A stretch of 64,000 nucleotides of DNA, from assembly GCF_014174405.1 (NCBI RefSeq), contig NZ_JACEGA010000001.1:4004501-4068500 (forward strand), read 5' to 3'. The notes below the pieces were generated by a model, which was not told the origin of the DNA, made no database searches, and saw nothing but the letters and a program-made list of their open reading frames with translations. The position numbers were made by a program, and so were the translations under genes. Below, in pieces: positions 9,043 through 18,609 of the stretch. Positions within the stretch are counted from its first letter, which is position 1; each line of letters opens with the position of its first letter. The stretch is from Variimorphobacter saccharofermentans (GTDB lineage: Bacteria; Bacillota; Clostridia; Lachnospirales; Lachnospiraceae).

Positions 9043-10886
9043 TGGATAAGCAGAACAACAAGAAGAAGGACAATAAGCAGAAGTTAAAGCGTATTCTTTC
9101 TAATAACTGGTTCATCATAAAGATCTCCTTTGAGACAGCACCCTTTTTTATGCTTTTTATGATCTTTATAGCAATTCAGGCTCAATGTCTGATATTCCTG
9201 GAGCATACCTATGGAATTAAGTATGTTCTGGAGGCTGTGGAGTTCCATAAGCCTTTTCCGGTAGTCGTACAGTTCCTTCTTATTGTTATGATTTCCTGGG
9301 CAATATCCTTTCTACTGGGAACGATATACACCAATAATGTGCATCAGAAAAGTCTCCCGAAGATTCAGAAACGGCTTAAGGAAATCATGTACGAAAAGGC
9401 CAAAGAGCTCGACCTGGAATGCTATGATAACCCGGAATATTATAATGAATTTGTGTTGTCTCTTTCCGAGGCGGATAAGTCCATTACAAGAACCCATCAG
9501 ATCATAGATACCTTTTTCCGTGCCTTAACATCGGTGATTGTAAGCGGGGTATTCTTACTCGTTACAGATTCCCTCTCTATTATCTTTGTTCTGGCTTCCT
9601 TTGGATTGACAATATTCTTCTCTCAATTATTGAATAAACTGAACTTTAGTAATCGACTAGAGAAAAACCCAAAGGAAAGAAAAAGATCCTATATTCACAG
9701 AGTTTTTTATCTGAATGATTATGCAAAGGAGGTCCGCCTAAACCCCAGTATCCGAACCCGTTTGTACAGTGAATTTGATCAGGTCAATAAGGATATCTAT
9801 GGAATCGAGAAAAAATATGCCGTAAAGAGAACCTGGCTTCACTTTGTCTCACATTATCTTACTAATGATTTTGTCAGTGATGTGGTTTATATTACCTACC
9901 TGGTATTCCGCGCTGCAGTACAGCATGTCATTTCCTACAGCAGTGTGGTTGTACTTTGGAACTCCTCAGGTGATATGAAATACAACCTGCAGACAATGGC
10001 AACCGTCTTACCTCAGATTTCGGAGAACAGTCTGTATATTGAGAAAATACGTAATTTTATCAGCTATGAAAAGAAAATTACAAGTATTAAGAATCTCCCC
10101 GTACCCAAGGAACCAAAGACTTTGGAACTGAAAAACGTTTCCTTTGGTTACAGCGAAAAGGATGGTTATATTCTCCATGACATCTGTCTGACAATAGAAC
10201 CAAACCAGAAAATAGCTCTGGTTGGTTATAACGGAGCAGGCAAAACCACCTTAATTAAGCTGATTATGAGACTATATGACCCTTCTGAAGGAGAGATCCT
10301 CTACAACGGAATAAATATCAAGGACTATGATATTAACGAATACCGAGAAATGATCGGTACGATATTCCAGGATTTCAAGATCTTCGCCACTAATGTCGGC
10401 TACAATGTAGTATTAGACTATACAGATGAAGATACAATAACACGGCGGGAGAAAGATATACGAAACGCACTGGAGTTTAGCGGCTTTAAAGAAAAGCTTG
10501 ACACTCTTCCACAGGATTTATTAACAGAGCTTACAACAGAATTTGAAGAGAATGGAGTTGATTTGTCCGGAGGAGAAAGCCAGAAGCTTGCAATCGCCAG
10601 AGCCTTCTATAAAGATGCACATCTGGTGATACTTGATGAGCCCTCCAGCGCTCTGGATCCGATTGCGGAGTATCAGTTGAATGAAGCAATGCTTCAGACG
10701 GTAGACAATAAATCGGTGATTTTTATATCTCATCGTCTTTCCACTACTCGAAATGCTGATCGCATAATCATGCTGGAACAGGGCAGAATCATAGAGGAAG
10801 AAACTCATGAGGAATTAATTCGATTACAGCAGAAATATGCAGACATGTGGAAGGCACAGGCTGGTAAATATGTGGACATAGCATAA
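9042..10886 (+). CDS. ABC exporter half-transporter, second of a pair
   Basis: A 614-residue paralogue of the preceding gene with the same order: membrane half, then ATPase with Walker A GYNGAGKTT near residue 395, signature LSGGESQK near 508 and ILDEPSSALD. Both proteins share the SSALDPIAE D-loop and the LSGGE signature, so they look like co-evolved partners of one heterodimeric exporter. The stop of the first gene overlaps this ATG by one base, and an AGGAGGTG site lies inside the first gene. No protease domain of the C39 peptide-exporter type is present. Confidence 0.9.
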   Translation: MDKQNNKKKDNKQKLKRILSNNWFIIKISFETAPFFMLFMIFIAIQAQCLIFLEHTYGIKYVLEAVEFHKPFPVVVQFLLIVMISWAISFLLGTIYTNNVHQKSLPKIQKRLKEIMYEKAKELDLECYDNPEYYNEFVLSLSEADKSITRTHQIIDTFFRALTSVIVSGVFLLVTDSLSIIFVLASFGLTIFFSQLLNKLNFSNRLEKNPKERKRSYIHRVFYLNDYAKEVRLNPSIRTRLYSEFDQVNKDIYGIEKKYAVKRTWLHFVSHYLTNDFVSDVVYITYLVFRAAVQHVISYSSVVVLWNSSGDMKYNLQTMATVLPQISENSLYIEKIRNFISYEKKITSIKNLPVPKEPKTLELKNVSFGYSEKDGYILHDICLTIEPNQKIALVGYNGAGKTTLIKLIMRLYDPSEGEILYNGINIKDYDINEYREMIGTIFQDFKIFATNVGYNVVLDYTDEDTITRREKDIRNALEFSGFKEKLDTLPQDLLTELTTEFEENGVDLSGGESQKLAIARAFYKDAHLVILDEPSSALDPIAEYQLNEAMLQTVDNKSVIFISHRLSTTRNADRIIMLEQGRIIEEETHEELIRLQQKYADMWKAQAGKYVDIA

Positions 10887-10920
10887 ATGAAATACAAACA
10901 TAAAAAATATTGAACTGTAG

Positions 10921-10960
10921 GAATAAGCAGCGGAATTGATTTCAAGACCGCTGCTTATTC
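10921..10960 (+). terminator. Hairpin terminator after the exporter pair
   Basis: A perfect 13-bp stem (GAATAAGCAGCGG with its complement at 10948-10960) and a 14-base loop, 35 bases after the exporter stop. The T tract is poor, so termination may be partial. Confidence 0.6.
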
Positions 10961-10996
10961 ATTCTAACTTATCATAATTATATAATCCTATCCTAT

Positions 10997-11365
10997 CTAT
11001 CCCTTAAATATATCTCCCCCTGTTTTTAGGGTCAGGTAATCAGAACTTGCGCTCAGGAGATATAGGAAGTATTCGCCTTTCTCCTGTACATCAAGAGTAT
11101 AGGAGCCTGATAACTGTCTATAAATCTCTCCTTCATACATTACATTGTTTTTCACATAGCCGATTAATAGTGTTTGTTGATCTACAACACTCGACGGATA
11201 CTTATCAAAGTGATATTCCAGGATATCTCCTTTTTCTAAATCCCAGCCGGATCCGTCTTCCTTTGTTAGGACGCAAACCGAGTTATTAACTAATATTATT
11301 TCCGGTATGTTTGTACTATACGGGCAAAAGTTTTTAATGAATATATTCACCTGTAAATACACCAT
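10997..11365 (-). CDS. Hypothetical protein, possibly N-terminally truncated
   Basis: The product is about 122 residues and I do not recognise the family. From residue 20 onward it is beta-rich, with phrases such as DLEKGDILEYHFDKYPSS and YFLYLLSASSDYLTLK. These resemble an extracellular domain that senses or binds an envelope component. The ATG at 11365 has no ribosome site. Another frame just upstream (MKPKILLWCIYR) resembles the start of a signal peptide. The gene may therefore have lost its leader through a frameshift. Confidence 0.45.
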   Translation of the reverse strand: MVYLQVNIFIKNFCPYSTNIPEIILVNNSVCVLTKEDGSGWDLEKGDILEYHFDKYPSSVVDQQTLLIGYVKNNVMYEGEIYRQLSGSYTLDVQEKGEYFLYLLSASSDYLTLKTGGDIFKG

Positions 11366-11425
11366 AAGAGTATCTTTGGTTTCATTTATGTTTCAAGTCT
11401 GATAAAATCGCAGGTATATTGTTAT

Positions 11426-11462
11426 AAAAAATAGAACAGTCCTATTACTGTTCTATTTTTTT
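11426..11462. terminator. Bidirectional terminator
   Basis: A 14-bp stem AAAAATAGAACAGT with its complement at 11447-11460, a CCTATT loop, an A run on one side and a T run on the other. It sits 26 bases after the stop of the leftward gene at 11488. Confidence 0.85.
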
Positions 11463-11487
11463 CTTACTATATGGAAGTTAATTTATT

Positions 11488-12084
11488 CTATAGAACCATC
11501 ACCCGATAGGCTGGAGATTGGGGCGGTATGCTTAGGGTTTGGAATATAGCATGTTCCACCTGTACTAGCTGCCCCGGCTGGATTGCTTCTAATGGAATGG
11601 TATTATTGCTCTGATCAAGTATTACTGTATCATCCGAGACGGTAAATATCATCTGATCATATATATCATAGGGGTTTCCGGTGATAATAAAACCATAATT
11701 CGTATCGACATTCACAACTCGGTCCGTTGTAATATCTACCGTGGCTTCTTCTTGCAATACTATAATACTGAAAGCACTTGATTGTGGAGGAATACTTCTC
11801 GTCATTGCAGATGAGAAATATGCATCTATTCGCATTCCTTCCTGTAAATCATAAAGATTAAGTCTTCTTCCCGATTCATCAATGATAATCGTATACTCTC
11901 CAACATTTAGTCTGGTTTCCTGCATATAAATCACACTATTTTCATCACTTAATTCGAGTGTCGTTAATATATATCCTGTTCTTGCGCTCTCTACAACGAC
12001 CTTCTCAATGAGAACATTATCTGCATGTATAATATTATCACTAAGAAATATCCTTCCTAGCGGATTGGAACTAGTTCGATCCAT
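11488..12084 (-). CDS. Hypothetical protein with two copies of a beta-rich domain
   Basis: 198 residues, starting at the ATG at 12082-12084 (MDRTSSNPL), which has GAGGAG four bases upstream; the ATG at 12102 has none. There is no signal peptide or membrane segment. The chain contains an internal duplication. Each half ends in a similar phrase, SIPPQSSAFSIIVL and SIPPQSPAYRVMVL, preceded by 'LQEGMRIDAYFSSAMT' and 'IQPGQLVQVEHAIFQT'. The pattern suggests two small beta-barrels of OB or DUF5666-like type. I do not recognise a function. A strong terminator follows, and the gene appears to be transcribed alone. Confidence 0.75.
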   Translation of the reverse strand: MDRTSSNPLGRIFLSDNIIHADNVLIEKVVVESARTGYILTTLELSDENSVIYMQETRLNVGEYTIIIDESGRRLNLYDLQEGMRIDAYFSSAMTRSIPPQSSAFSIIVLQEEATVDITTDRVVNVDTNYGFIITGNPYDIYDQMIFTVSDDTVILDQSNNTIPLEAIQPGQLVQVEHAIFQTLSIPPQSPAYRVMVL

Positions 12085-12439
12085 AATACTCCTCAATCTC
12101 ATATTATTCTAATATAATATATGTTCGGTCCACTAGAAGTTTCGCTACCGCTTGTTATGGATTATCTTAGTAGCATCTCACAAAGACTTCATCAACCCCT
12201 TCATAAAATCCAACAGTAAAAACTGTTTTGGTGCTGTCCATGCCATCGGTAGCGAATCTCTTATACATGTTTGCATCCTCGGTAAATGGATTAGAATCCG
12301 TTATATCCTCAAAGCTTGTTATTCCTGGAGTATGCTACACTGATAACCACTGTATGCTTTGTAATGTTATTTGTTTCCTGTATTGCCTATGTGGTACGGG
12401 AAATCACGCGAGGAAATAAGTAAATTAAACGGAATTATT
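12085..12439 (-). pseudogene. Intergenic stretch with a possible gene remnant
   Basis: No intact gene is present in this stretch. On the minus strand, 12334 down to 12167 is a 55-codon open stretch without a start: HTPGITSFEDITDSNPFTED, later VFTVGFYEGVDEVFVRCY, then a stop. The composition looks like the C-terminus of an extracellular beta-sandwich protein, so it may be the tail of a decayed gene. Short plus-strand frames here have no ribosome site and are not supported. Confidence 0.25.
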
Positions 12440-12466
12440 GAGACTAATCCAAATGAGATTAGTCTC
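12440..12466. terminator. Terminator after the transglutaminase-like gene
   Basis: A perfect 10-bp stem GAGACTAATC with its complement at 12457-12466 and a 7-base loop, ten bases after the stop of the gene at 12477. The better T run lies on the plus-strand side. Confidence 0.6.
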
Positions 12467-12476
12467 TTACTTTTTC

Positions 12477-13643
12477 CTACTTCACTGTTATCGCAATACT
12501 CTGCTTGATATTTAAATCATCATTATATGCCGTAATTACAGTGGTTCCGTGGCCTACACCAACGATTATTCCATCCTCACTCACCTTAGCTATCTTTGTG
12601 TCATCACTCTTAAAATTAATTGGAACATTATATTTATTTTGTAACATAAAATAATAAGCTTCATTGATACTAAGCACATTACATTTTAATATATCAAGCT
12701 CTATATCGTATACAGCCGGCAATATGGAATGATTGCTTAGCTCATTATTATCAAGATAGTCCGTATCCGAAAAGATTTCCCCTGCTTTTATAAAGTCATC
12801 ATAGATTCTCGCCTGATGCACACCATATTCTTCTTTTAAGAAGGTATCTTTTGATTTTAAGAAATACTTTGATGGAATATCTTCATCTCCCCAGGTAGCA
12901 TCAACACAATACCATTTCCCATCAAGTTTAATAACATTCCATGCATGGGTCAGAAACTCATCATGATACACAGATCCCTCAACAACCATACATTCCAATC
13001 CAAGCTTATTCATTATAGAACAATACAACGTGGCATACCCTATACAAACTGTACCCTCATTGAAGCCACTATGGACAGAATAATTGCTCTGAGTTTTATC
13101 ATATTGGAAATGATCTAATACAAATTGATATGCCCAATAAGCTTTTTGATAATCCGATTTTAAGTTCCCGATATTCTTTTTTATGGCTTCATTAACCAAT
13201 TTATTTGTATAGTCTGATTCTTCTAAAGAATCATAATATTCAAATTTATATTCTACTGTTACTGTTTTCTTCTTTTTATCATACTTTGCTGATTTAATAC
13301 TAAAGCCTTTGCATGCATAGGTCTTATTAGTGTAGGGCAGTACCAAATTCTGATATAAATCAAAAATACACTTATTTCCTTCTTTTGAATAGTAATATTT
13401 CAGATCCTTCTTCGAAGATGGGATCATTTTATCTTTATATACTATCTTGACGTTTGTTTCCATTCTGTTTCTTATTAAATGAAATGCCAGGGTATTTTCT
13501 TTCACACTGGATACATAATATACATTCTTATTACTGGAGATACCCTCCTTTATGATAGCCGCTTGGGCATTAAGAGGTGGTGTTAATATACACAGTAAAA
13601 TAATTAATGCAATCACAATCTGATTCTTTTTTCTGTTGAGCAT
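12477..13643 (-). CDS. Exported transglutaminase-like protein with C-terminal Ig-like domain
   Basis: 388 residues, starting at ATG 13641-13643 (MLNRKKNQ), with GGAAGG five bases upstream. The N-terminal signal peptide is IVIALIILLCILTPPLNAQA. A transglutaminase/cysteine-protease-like core shows the triad in order: Cys in GTVCIGYA, His in THAWNVIKL and Asp in YCVDATWGD. The C-terminus is a Big2-like fold (FKSDDTKIAKVSEDGIIVGV). Secreted proteins of this kind in clostridia act on cell-surface proteins or walls as peptidases or amidases; the exact reaction is unknown. It is followed by a hairpin terminator and looks monocistronic. Confidence 0.85.
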   Translation of the reverse strand: MLNRKKNQIVIALIILLCILTPPLNAQAAIIKEGISSNKNVYYVSSVKENTLAFHLIRNRMETNVKIVYKDKMIPSSKKDLKYYYSKEGNKCIFDLYQNLVLPYTNKTYACKGFSIKSAKYDKKKKTVTVEYKFEYYDSLEESDYTNKLVNEAIKKNIGNLKSDYQKAYWAYQFVLDHFQYDKTQSNYSVHSGFNEGTVCIGYATLYCSIMNKLGLECMVVEGSVYHDEFLTHAWNVIKLDGKWYCVDATWGDEDIPSKYFLKSKDTFLKEEYGVHQARIYDDFIKAGEIFSDTDYLDNNELSNHSILPAVYDIELDILKCNVLSINEAYYFMLQNKYNVPINFKSDDTKIAKVSEDGIIVGVGHGTTVITAYNDDLNIKQSIAITVK

Positions 13644-13784
13644 ATTTTCACCTTCCATTCATTATTCAAGTAATTCCCGGCGAAGAACAATGGCCGGCTA
13701 TCTATAAACTAACAAAGAGAAGCCTTAGCGTAACCTTTTCGAGAGATTACCATCATGTTTATCAATATGAACTCTAATCCTATT

Positions 13785-14453
13785 CTAGTTATCGAGGATT
13801 CGATTTTTGCTAGCATAGGCTATTAACTGTGATCTGTTTTCCAGATGTAGATATTCCAGTATTTTGCCCATATGATATTTAATCGTCCTCTCTTTGATTC
13901 CCAAGCTCTTACCTACTTCTTTATATGTTTTGCCCTCCGCTACTAAAGCAAGTATCTCTCTCTGTCTATCTGTCAATGGGTATCCTTCCCCGGATTCAGT
14001 ACCTTCTTTCAAATGGGGTTCCTCATCTTGACTATAAAGCTTGATTTCTTCCATTAGCTTCTGTGCTATATGATGAGAGATGGACGCCTCATTCCGATAT
14101 GTTTCCTCCAATGTTGTAATCAATTCTTTTGCATCCGTGTTCTTAAACAGATATCCGGAAGCTCCGAACTTGATTGCATCAAACAAATCCTCCTCTTCTT
14201 CGGAAGTGGTGAGCATAACAATCTTAATGTCGGGCTGTTCCGCTTTAATCAGCTTCAACGCTTCCAGGCCGCTGCATTCCGGCATTATGATATCCATAAG
14301 AATAATATCCGGTTTCAGTCCTCTAGCCTTTACCACTGCCTCTGTTCCGTTCCTTGCCTTTCCCACTACTTGGATTCCGTTCATCTCCAAAAGATACTGG
14401 AGACTTTCCATGAATAAAAGATGATCATCTACCAGCATTAACTTCATTTGCAT
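13785..14453 (-). CDS. NarL/LuxR-type response regulator
   Basis: 222 residues. An N-terminal receiver has acidic residues D9 and D10, phospho-acceptor D54 (ILMDIIMP) and a KNTDA loop containing the conserved lysine. The C-terminal LuxR helix-turn-helix reads LTDRQREILALVAEGKTYKE and KERTIKYHMGKIL. The start at 14453 follows GGAGG and AAAGG and lies inside the 3' end of the sensor kinase gene (29-base overlap), so the pair is translationally coupled. It is the DNA-binding output of the two-component system formed with that kinase; the regulon is unknown, though a chemoreceptor gene lies upstream. Confidence 0.93.
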   Translation of the reverse strand: MQMKLMLVDDHLLFMESLQYLLEMNGIQVVGKARNGTEAVVKARGLKPDIILMDIIMPECSGLEALKLIKAEQPDIKIVMLTTSEEEEDLFDAIKFGASGYLFKNTDAKELITTLEETYRNEASISHHIAQKLMEEIKLYSQDEEPHLKEGTESGEGYPLTDRQREILALVAEGKTYKEVGKSLGIKERTIKYHMGKILEYLHLENRSQLIAYASKNRILDN

Positions 14454-16152
14454 TTTTAGCCTTTCCTCCCTCTAGTGGAATCGATACGGATATAGAAGTA
14501 CCTTTTCCCATTTCCGACTGAATGTGTATTTGTCCACCGAGCATATTCGCTCTTTCCTTCATGATGCTCAATCCAAAGCTGCCTTTTCCACTTATGTTAG
14601 TACAGTGAAATCCCTTACCATCATCCTTAATATATAGTCTTAGCTGTTGCTCCATATTCTGTAATGAGATTTGTACCTTCTCCGCATTAGAATGCTTCCT
14701 GATATTGTTCAGTGATTCTTTCATAATGTTAACCAGATTTGAACTTATGTAAGGTGTGATTCCTTCATCCGTAAAATTATCCCCAAGCTCCAGTTTTACA
14801 TGAATTCCGGTCTGATGCTCGAATAAACTTATGACATTTTTTATTTCGTGGATAAAGTCACGTTCGATATTAGCTGCATTTCTTACCTCTCGAATATAGT
14901 CCCTCACCTCAGAATGAGCAATTTGCGAAACTTTGGATAATTGCTCCAGCTTATCTGACACCAAATCAATTCCTTCATTATACAACTGCTGGTTAATACC
15001 CTGAACCTGCATATTGATATAGGCTAGTAATTGTCCCAGATTATCATGCAAATCTCTGGCTAGCCGTTCCTTTTCTTCCATACGGCTAATCATTTTCTGT
15101 TGCTTCAGATATTCCTCTTCTGCCTGTTTCTTAAGCGTTACATCATAAGCAACAGCAATCTTTCCGATCGGATTTCCCTTTTTATCATTTAACAGGTTGA
15201 ACTGCACTTCATAAATATTACATTTATCCTGAGTTTGTACTGTAAATTCAAAGTTTTGTAGGCCATTTTTATATGCTTCAACCAGTTTCGGAGTATTACT
15301 ACAGACCTTTTCCATACGAATATCATAATAGTCGGAAGAGATATTGAATATTTGCATGAAGGCCGGATTCATATCAACCACCTTGTCCTGCTGATCCAGC
15401 ACCATAACTCCCAGGTTCATGGTCTCCATCACGACTGCTCTTGCCGCGGGAACCAGCTCAAACATCCTATACCAGAATATTGATCCTAGAATTATGGCTC
15501 CTGCCGGTCCAAAGAATACGGGGGTTATGTCCATAATAAAAGGGCTTAATCCCAGTACATATATTATATTTGGTATTATTATAGAGCATGTCCCAATCAA
15601 CAGCATTACTACCTGTTTGAAATAAATCGATTTTTTGATAAACAGTGCTCTGATTAGAAGAATTACCGCTGTCATATTAAGAAGATACGAATAGATCGCA
15701 TGAATATAAAATGCTACCCCATATTTCTTGCTAATTACCGGAAATGGTCCACTTTCATCCAGATACACATCATATCGCATTAATCCGTGGTAGCTGTTTG
15801 TCCATACAAGAAGAATGATGATCGTGGGCAGGATGGCCAGGCATATTACTTTTTTATTTTTGATCAGATAATCATAACCGGTAAAGCTCATACACAGCGC
15901 CACCAGAGTAATCGGTGAGTAGCAATATGCAATATACTGAACATTTCCCCAGAATAACTTGGACTGTAAGGTATCTCCCATCATCTCAAGTGCGTTACAT
16001 AACGACCATAAGGTTAATACCGCCATACTGAGAACAAAATAAAAAGCTACCTTTGACCTCCTCTGACCAAATAGTACTATCACTCCAAGAAAGAACGTAA
16101 TGACGGAGGAGCTAATTAATAACCATATATAAGGCATATATTGATTAACCAT
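14425..16152 (-). CDS. Membrane sensor histidine kinase (7TM-PAS-HisKA_3)
   Basis: 575 residues. The first 230 form about seven membrane helices of the 7TM-HisK N-terminal type. A PAS segment follows (ETMNLGVMVLDQQDKVVDMN), then a HisKA_3 dimerisation domain with phospho-acceptor His near 369 (RLARDLHDNLGQ). The HATPase domain has an N box (IMKESLNNIRKHSNA) and G boxes (DDGKGF, GSFGLSIMKERA). The DesK/LiaS/NarX-like phosphotransfer domain matches the LuxR-type partner downstream. The stimulus may be a membrane or small-molecule signal detected by the 7TM part or the PAS; it cannot be named. Confidence 0.92.
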   Translation of the reverse strand: MVNQYMPYIWLLISSSVITFFLGVIVLFGQRRSKVAFYFVLSMAVLTLWSLCNALEMMGDTLQSKLFWGNVQYIAYCYSPITLVALCMSFTGYDYLIKNKKVICLAILPTIIILLVWTNSYHGLMRYDVYLDESGPFPVISKKYGVAFYIHAIYSYLLNMTAVILLIRALFIKKSIYFKQVVMLLIGTCSIIIPNIIYVLGLSPFIMDITPVFFGPAGAIILGSIFWYRMFELVPAARAVVMETMNLGVMVLDQQDKVVDMNPAFMQIFNISSDYYDIRMEKVCSNTPKLVEAYKNGLQNFEFTVQTQDKCNIYEVQFNLLNDKKGNPIGKIAVAYDVTLKKQAEEEYLKQQKMISRMEEKERLARDLHDNLGQLLAYINMQVQGINQQLYNEGIDLVSDKLEQLSKVSQIAHSEVRDYIREVRNAANIERDFIHEIKNVISLFEHQTGIHVKLELGDNFTDEGITPYISSNLVNIMKESLNNIRKHSNAEKVQISLQNMEQQLRLYIKDDGKGFHCTNISGKGSFGLSIMKERANMLGGQIHIQSEMGKGTSISVSIPLEGGKAKNANEVNAGR

Positions 16153-16235
16153 ATTTACTCCATTCGTTTAGGATTAAGACATGTTAAGGCACTTGCTGAT
16201 TCCATACACATTGAAAGTATAAAATTATTACCTTT

Positions 16236-16264
16236 ATTCTATCATTAATGTATCTGATTCGCAA
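16236..16264 (-). promoter_or_regulatory. Possible promoter for the two-component operon
   Basis: TTGCGA (16259-16264) and TAGAAT (16236-16241) on the minus strand are spaced by 17 bases, about 85 bases upstream of the kinase start. The -35 box matches four of six consensus positions. Confidence 0.45.
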
Positions 16265-16307
16265 TATTCTGCAAAATGAGACACCAACCCTCTACCCTAA
16301 GCAAAAA

Positions 16308-16374
16308 GACATACCGTGAGTTTAAACCCGCAGACTTGATGGATCCATGCTGTGGTATAAATCTCCGGTATGTC
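16308..16374 (-). terminator. Terminator after the chemoreceptor gene
   Basis: A 9-bp stem GACATACCG closes a long loop with inner pairing around TGGATCCA. On the minus strand it is followed by TTTTT, which suits the end of the chemoreceptor gene that stops at 16406. Confidence 0.65.
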
Positions 16375-16405
16375 ATATTGTTGTTGAAATACTTCTCAAT
16401 ATATT

Positions 16406-18178
16406 TTAAGTTGTAAACTTCTCTACTACTTTATTTAATCGATTCGCACCTTCCTTCGAGGTCTTGGTATTATTAAGTACATTTACTGCACTTTCCGCGA
16501 TCAAAGATGCTTTTCCAGCAATAACGCTGGTACCATCCGCTCCCTCATTGGTCGCAAGGGTTATTTCACCGATAACCTGCTGCATTCTTCGAATCTCTGT
16601 CTGTAATACATCCGCTGTTGAATGAATCTCTGTAACCAATTCATTAATGGTTTCGGCATCCTTTTTATACTGATCACCGGTACTTACCTGAGTCTTATAA
16701 TCGTCTGCAACCTGACTATCCAAGAACTCCAGTACCTTTTGTGAGGATTCGCTTAGGTTATTAACTGATTCAATCACGACTTGAGCAATGGATTGTATCT
16801 TACCGGTATTCACTCTGGAATGCTCTGCCAGCTTTCTGATCTCATCCGCTACGACAGCAAAGCCTTTTCCGGCTTCTCCTGCTCTGGCCGCCTCAATTGC
16901 AGCATTTAATGATAGAAGATTGGTTTGCTCAGCTACCTCTAATATAGCATCTGATAGAGAACTAATCTGATGAACTGCTTTCGCATGCTCAATTGCTTCC
17001 TTAAGCTCCCTGTCCACTTCCTCTTTAATACGAAAAGCTGCTTCCTGGGACTTTAACGCATTGCTTCTTAACTCCACTGCTCTCTGACTGATTTCTTCTG
17101 CCTTCTTTGAGCCTTCTTCGCTCTTTTCAGTAACATTCAGAATTACCTGCTGAATGGTCTGGCTCATATTATTCATTTCTTCGGCAGATGCAGCGGTTTC
17201 CTGCATTCCTGCAGACAACTCCTCTGTAGTCGCTGATACATCGGATAAGGATCCATTCAGTTCATATATGCTTTGATTTACAGTATCTACACTTTGATCT
17301 AATATCGAAGCTTCTTTTTTTACCTCCGATATAATTTCTCTCAGGTTACCTAGGAACAGATTAATGCTCTTAGCCAGGTCTGCAATTTCATTGTTATTCT
17401 TGAAGTTGATCGTCTGTGTCAGGTCTCCACCATTCTGAACTAAATCAGATAGTTTCTGTTGCATCTTACGAAGCGGAGGCAGAATACTATAGATTAAGAA
17501 GATTCCTATTGCAAAGCTCAATAAGATACCGAAAGCAAACACGCCTATTAAAATTCCTCTGGATTCTTCGTATTTCTGATTTACCTCATCTGTAATCTGA
17601 TTAATCGTATTAATGTTCGAATCTAACATATTCGTTGTCTTAATAACCAGTGTATCATATGCAATCTTAGACTGCATAGAATTAAACTTCATTGCTTCCT
17701 CTTTGTTGGTCTTACTTAGTTCCATCAAAGATTCGTGAGTGCTAAGGAAGCTTCCCCATTGTGCATAGTGCTGGTTAATGATCGGCTTAAGATCCTCTGT
17801 AACAATGGCTTTATAGCTCTCAAAGATCTCCTCAATCTCCTTCTCAAGCGTTGCCATTTTCTCTTCTTCCTTCTCCTTCAAGCTTATATTATCTGCTAAA
17901 AGGTGATTATATTCCAAAAGTCTAAATTGCAGAATCTTATTACTTAGGGTATTGGCGTAATTTAACTGTGGCAATCTCTCTGTTGAGATCATATTGGAAT
18001 TGTTCTTAATCGTATTCAGATTAACGAGAGAGAATGCAGATATAACTCCAGTTATAATTAAGGTTGCAATAACTGTTCCGATAAGACGCTGTCGTATGGA
18101 AAGTCTAAGTCTTCTGACTCTTAACTTCGGTCGCCTACCGCTACTTTGCTGAGATTTCTTAAGTAATTTCTGTTTCAT
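16406..18178 (-). CDS. Methyl-accepting chemotaxis protein (4-helix-bundle sensor)
   Basis: 590 residues: a basic cytoplasmic tail, one membrane helix ([20 protein letters not shown]), an extracellular four-helix-bundle sensor of about 150 residues, a second helix ([20 protein letters not shown]), a HAMP domain and a long signalling coiled coil. The signalling tip contains [20 protein letters not shown] and [15 protein letters not shown], which bind CheA and CheW. No C-terminal CheR-tethering pentapeptide is present. The start has GGAGGG upstream and a very good promoter. It should steer flagellar motility in response to an extracellular ligand, which is unidentified. Confidence 0.94.
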   Translation of the reverse strand: MKQKLLKKSQQSSGRRPKLRVRRLRLSIRQRLIGTVIATLIITGVISAFSLVNLNTIKNNSNMISTERLPQLNYANTLSNKILQFRLLEYNHLLADNISLKEKEEEKMATLEKEIEEIFESYKAIVTEDLKPIINQHYAQWGSFLSTHESLMELSKTNKEEAMKFNSMQSKIAYDTLVIKTTNMLDSNINTINQITDEVNQKYEESRGILIGVFAFGILLSFAIGIFLIYSILPPLRKMQQKLSDLVQNGGDLTQTINFKNNNEIADLAKSINLFLGNLREIISEVKKEASILDQSVDTVNQSIYELNGSLSDVSATTEELSAGMQETAASAEEMNNMSQTIQQVILNVTEKSEEGSKKAEEISQRAVELRSNALKSQEAAFRIKEEVDRELKEAIEHAKAVHQISSLSDAILEVAEQTNLLSLNAAIEAARAGEAGKGFAVVADEIRKLAEHSRVNTGKIQSIAQVVIESVNNLSESSQKVLEFLDSQVADDYKTQVSTGDQYKKDAETINELVTEIHSTADVLQTEIRRMQQVIGEITLATNEGADGTSVIAGKASLIAESAVNVLNNTKTSKEGANRLNKVVEKFTT

Positions 18179-18320
18179 TATGAAAGCCCTCCCACATGTA
18201 CATTATAATTGCTAATGATCTGTAGCATATCAGTATCATTTCAATATCATATTCTGATAAATCATCCTAATATACACGACATAATATGTCTTGGTTTGAT
18301 AATTTCCTACGAATAATTAC

Positions 18321-18349
18321 ATTGTAACTGTTGCACAATAATGTGTCAA
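18321..18349 (-). promoter_or_regulatory. Strong sigma-A promoter for the chemoreceptor
   Basis: Perfect TTGACA (18344-18349), 17-base spacer and TACAAT (18321-18326) on the minus strand, giving a leader of about 135 bases. No sigma-28-type motility promoter was seen here. Confidence 0.75.
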
Positions 18350-18482
18350 TCCGCCTATGGTGTTATGGGCTTAATTCCCTAATTAATATACCTACTATAC
18401 TAACTAAATAAGTGCAAACATACCAATAATAGTTACAAATAGTAACCAATTTAAACAAAAAAGGTTACTCTCGATTACAACA

Positions 18483-18516
18483 AACAGGGATGCAACTGTA
18501 AAGTTGCATCCCTGTT
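18483..18516 (-). terminator. Terminator hairpin 2 after nifJ
   Basis: A perfect 15-bp stem AACAGGGATGCAACT with its complement at 18502-18516 and a 4-base loop, about 95 bases after the nifJ stop. Confidence 0.75.
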
Positions 18517-18530
18517 CATATTAATTCATG

Positions 18531-18565
18531 ATGATGGAAAGTTCGCAAAGCGATCTTTCCATCAT
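18531..18565 (-). terminator. Terminator hairpin 1 after nifJ
   Basis: An 11-bp stem ATGATGGAAAG with its complement is extended by TCGC/GCGA around an AAA loop. It lies 45 bases after the nifJ stop, in tandem with the hairpin at 18483. The rest of the stretch 18179-18609 holds only the chemoreceptor promoter. Confidence 0.65.
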
Positions 18566-18609
18566 ATTCATTTTATAAAATATTCTCTTTGAAATGATAT
18601 CGTTATGAA

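Noticed and set aside
7279..10886. Lantibiotic-type peptide exporter with nearby precursor
   Set aside because: Neither half has a C39 protease domain and no small peptide gene with a leader was found next to the pair, so a specific cargo cannot be supported.
12152..12419. Two plus-strand 63-codon frames
   Set aside because: No ribosome site and no family resemblance; the minus strand of the same stretch gives a more protein-like remnant.
18179..18480. Possible c-di-GMP riboswitch before the chemoreceptor gene
   Set aside because: The conserved GEMM core bases are absent; only a sigma-A promoter and a plain leader are visible.
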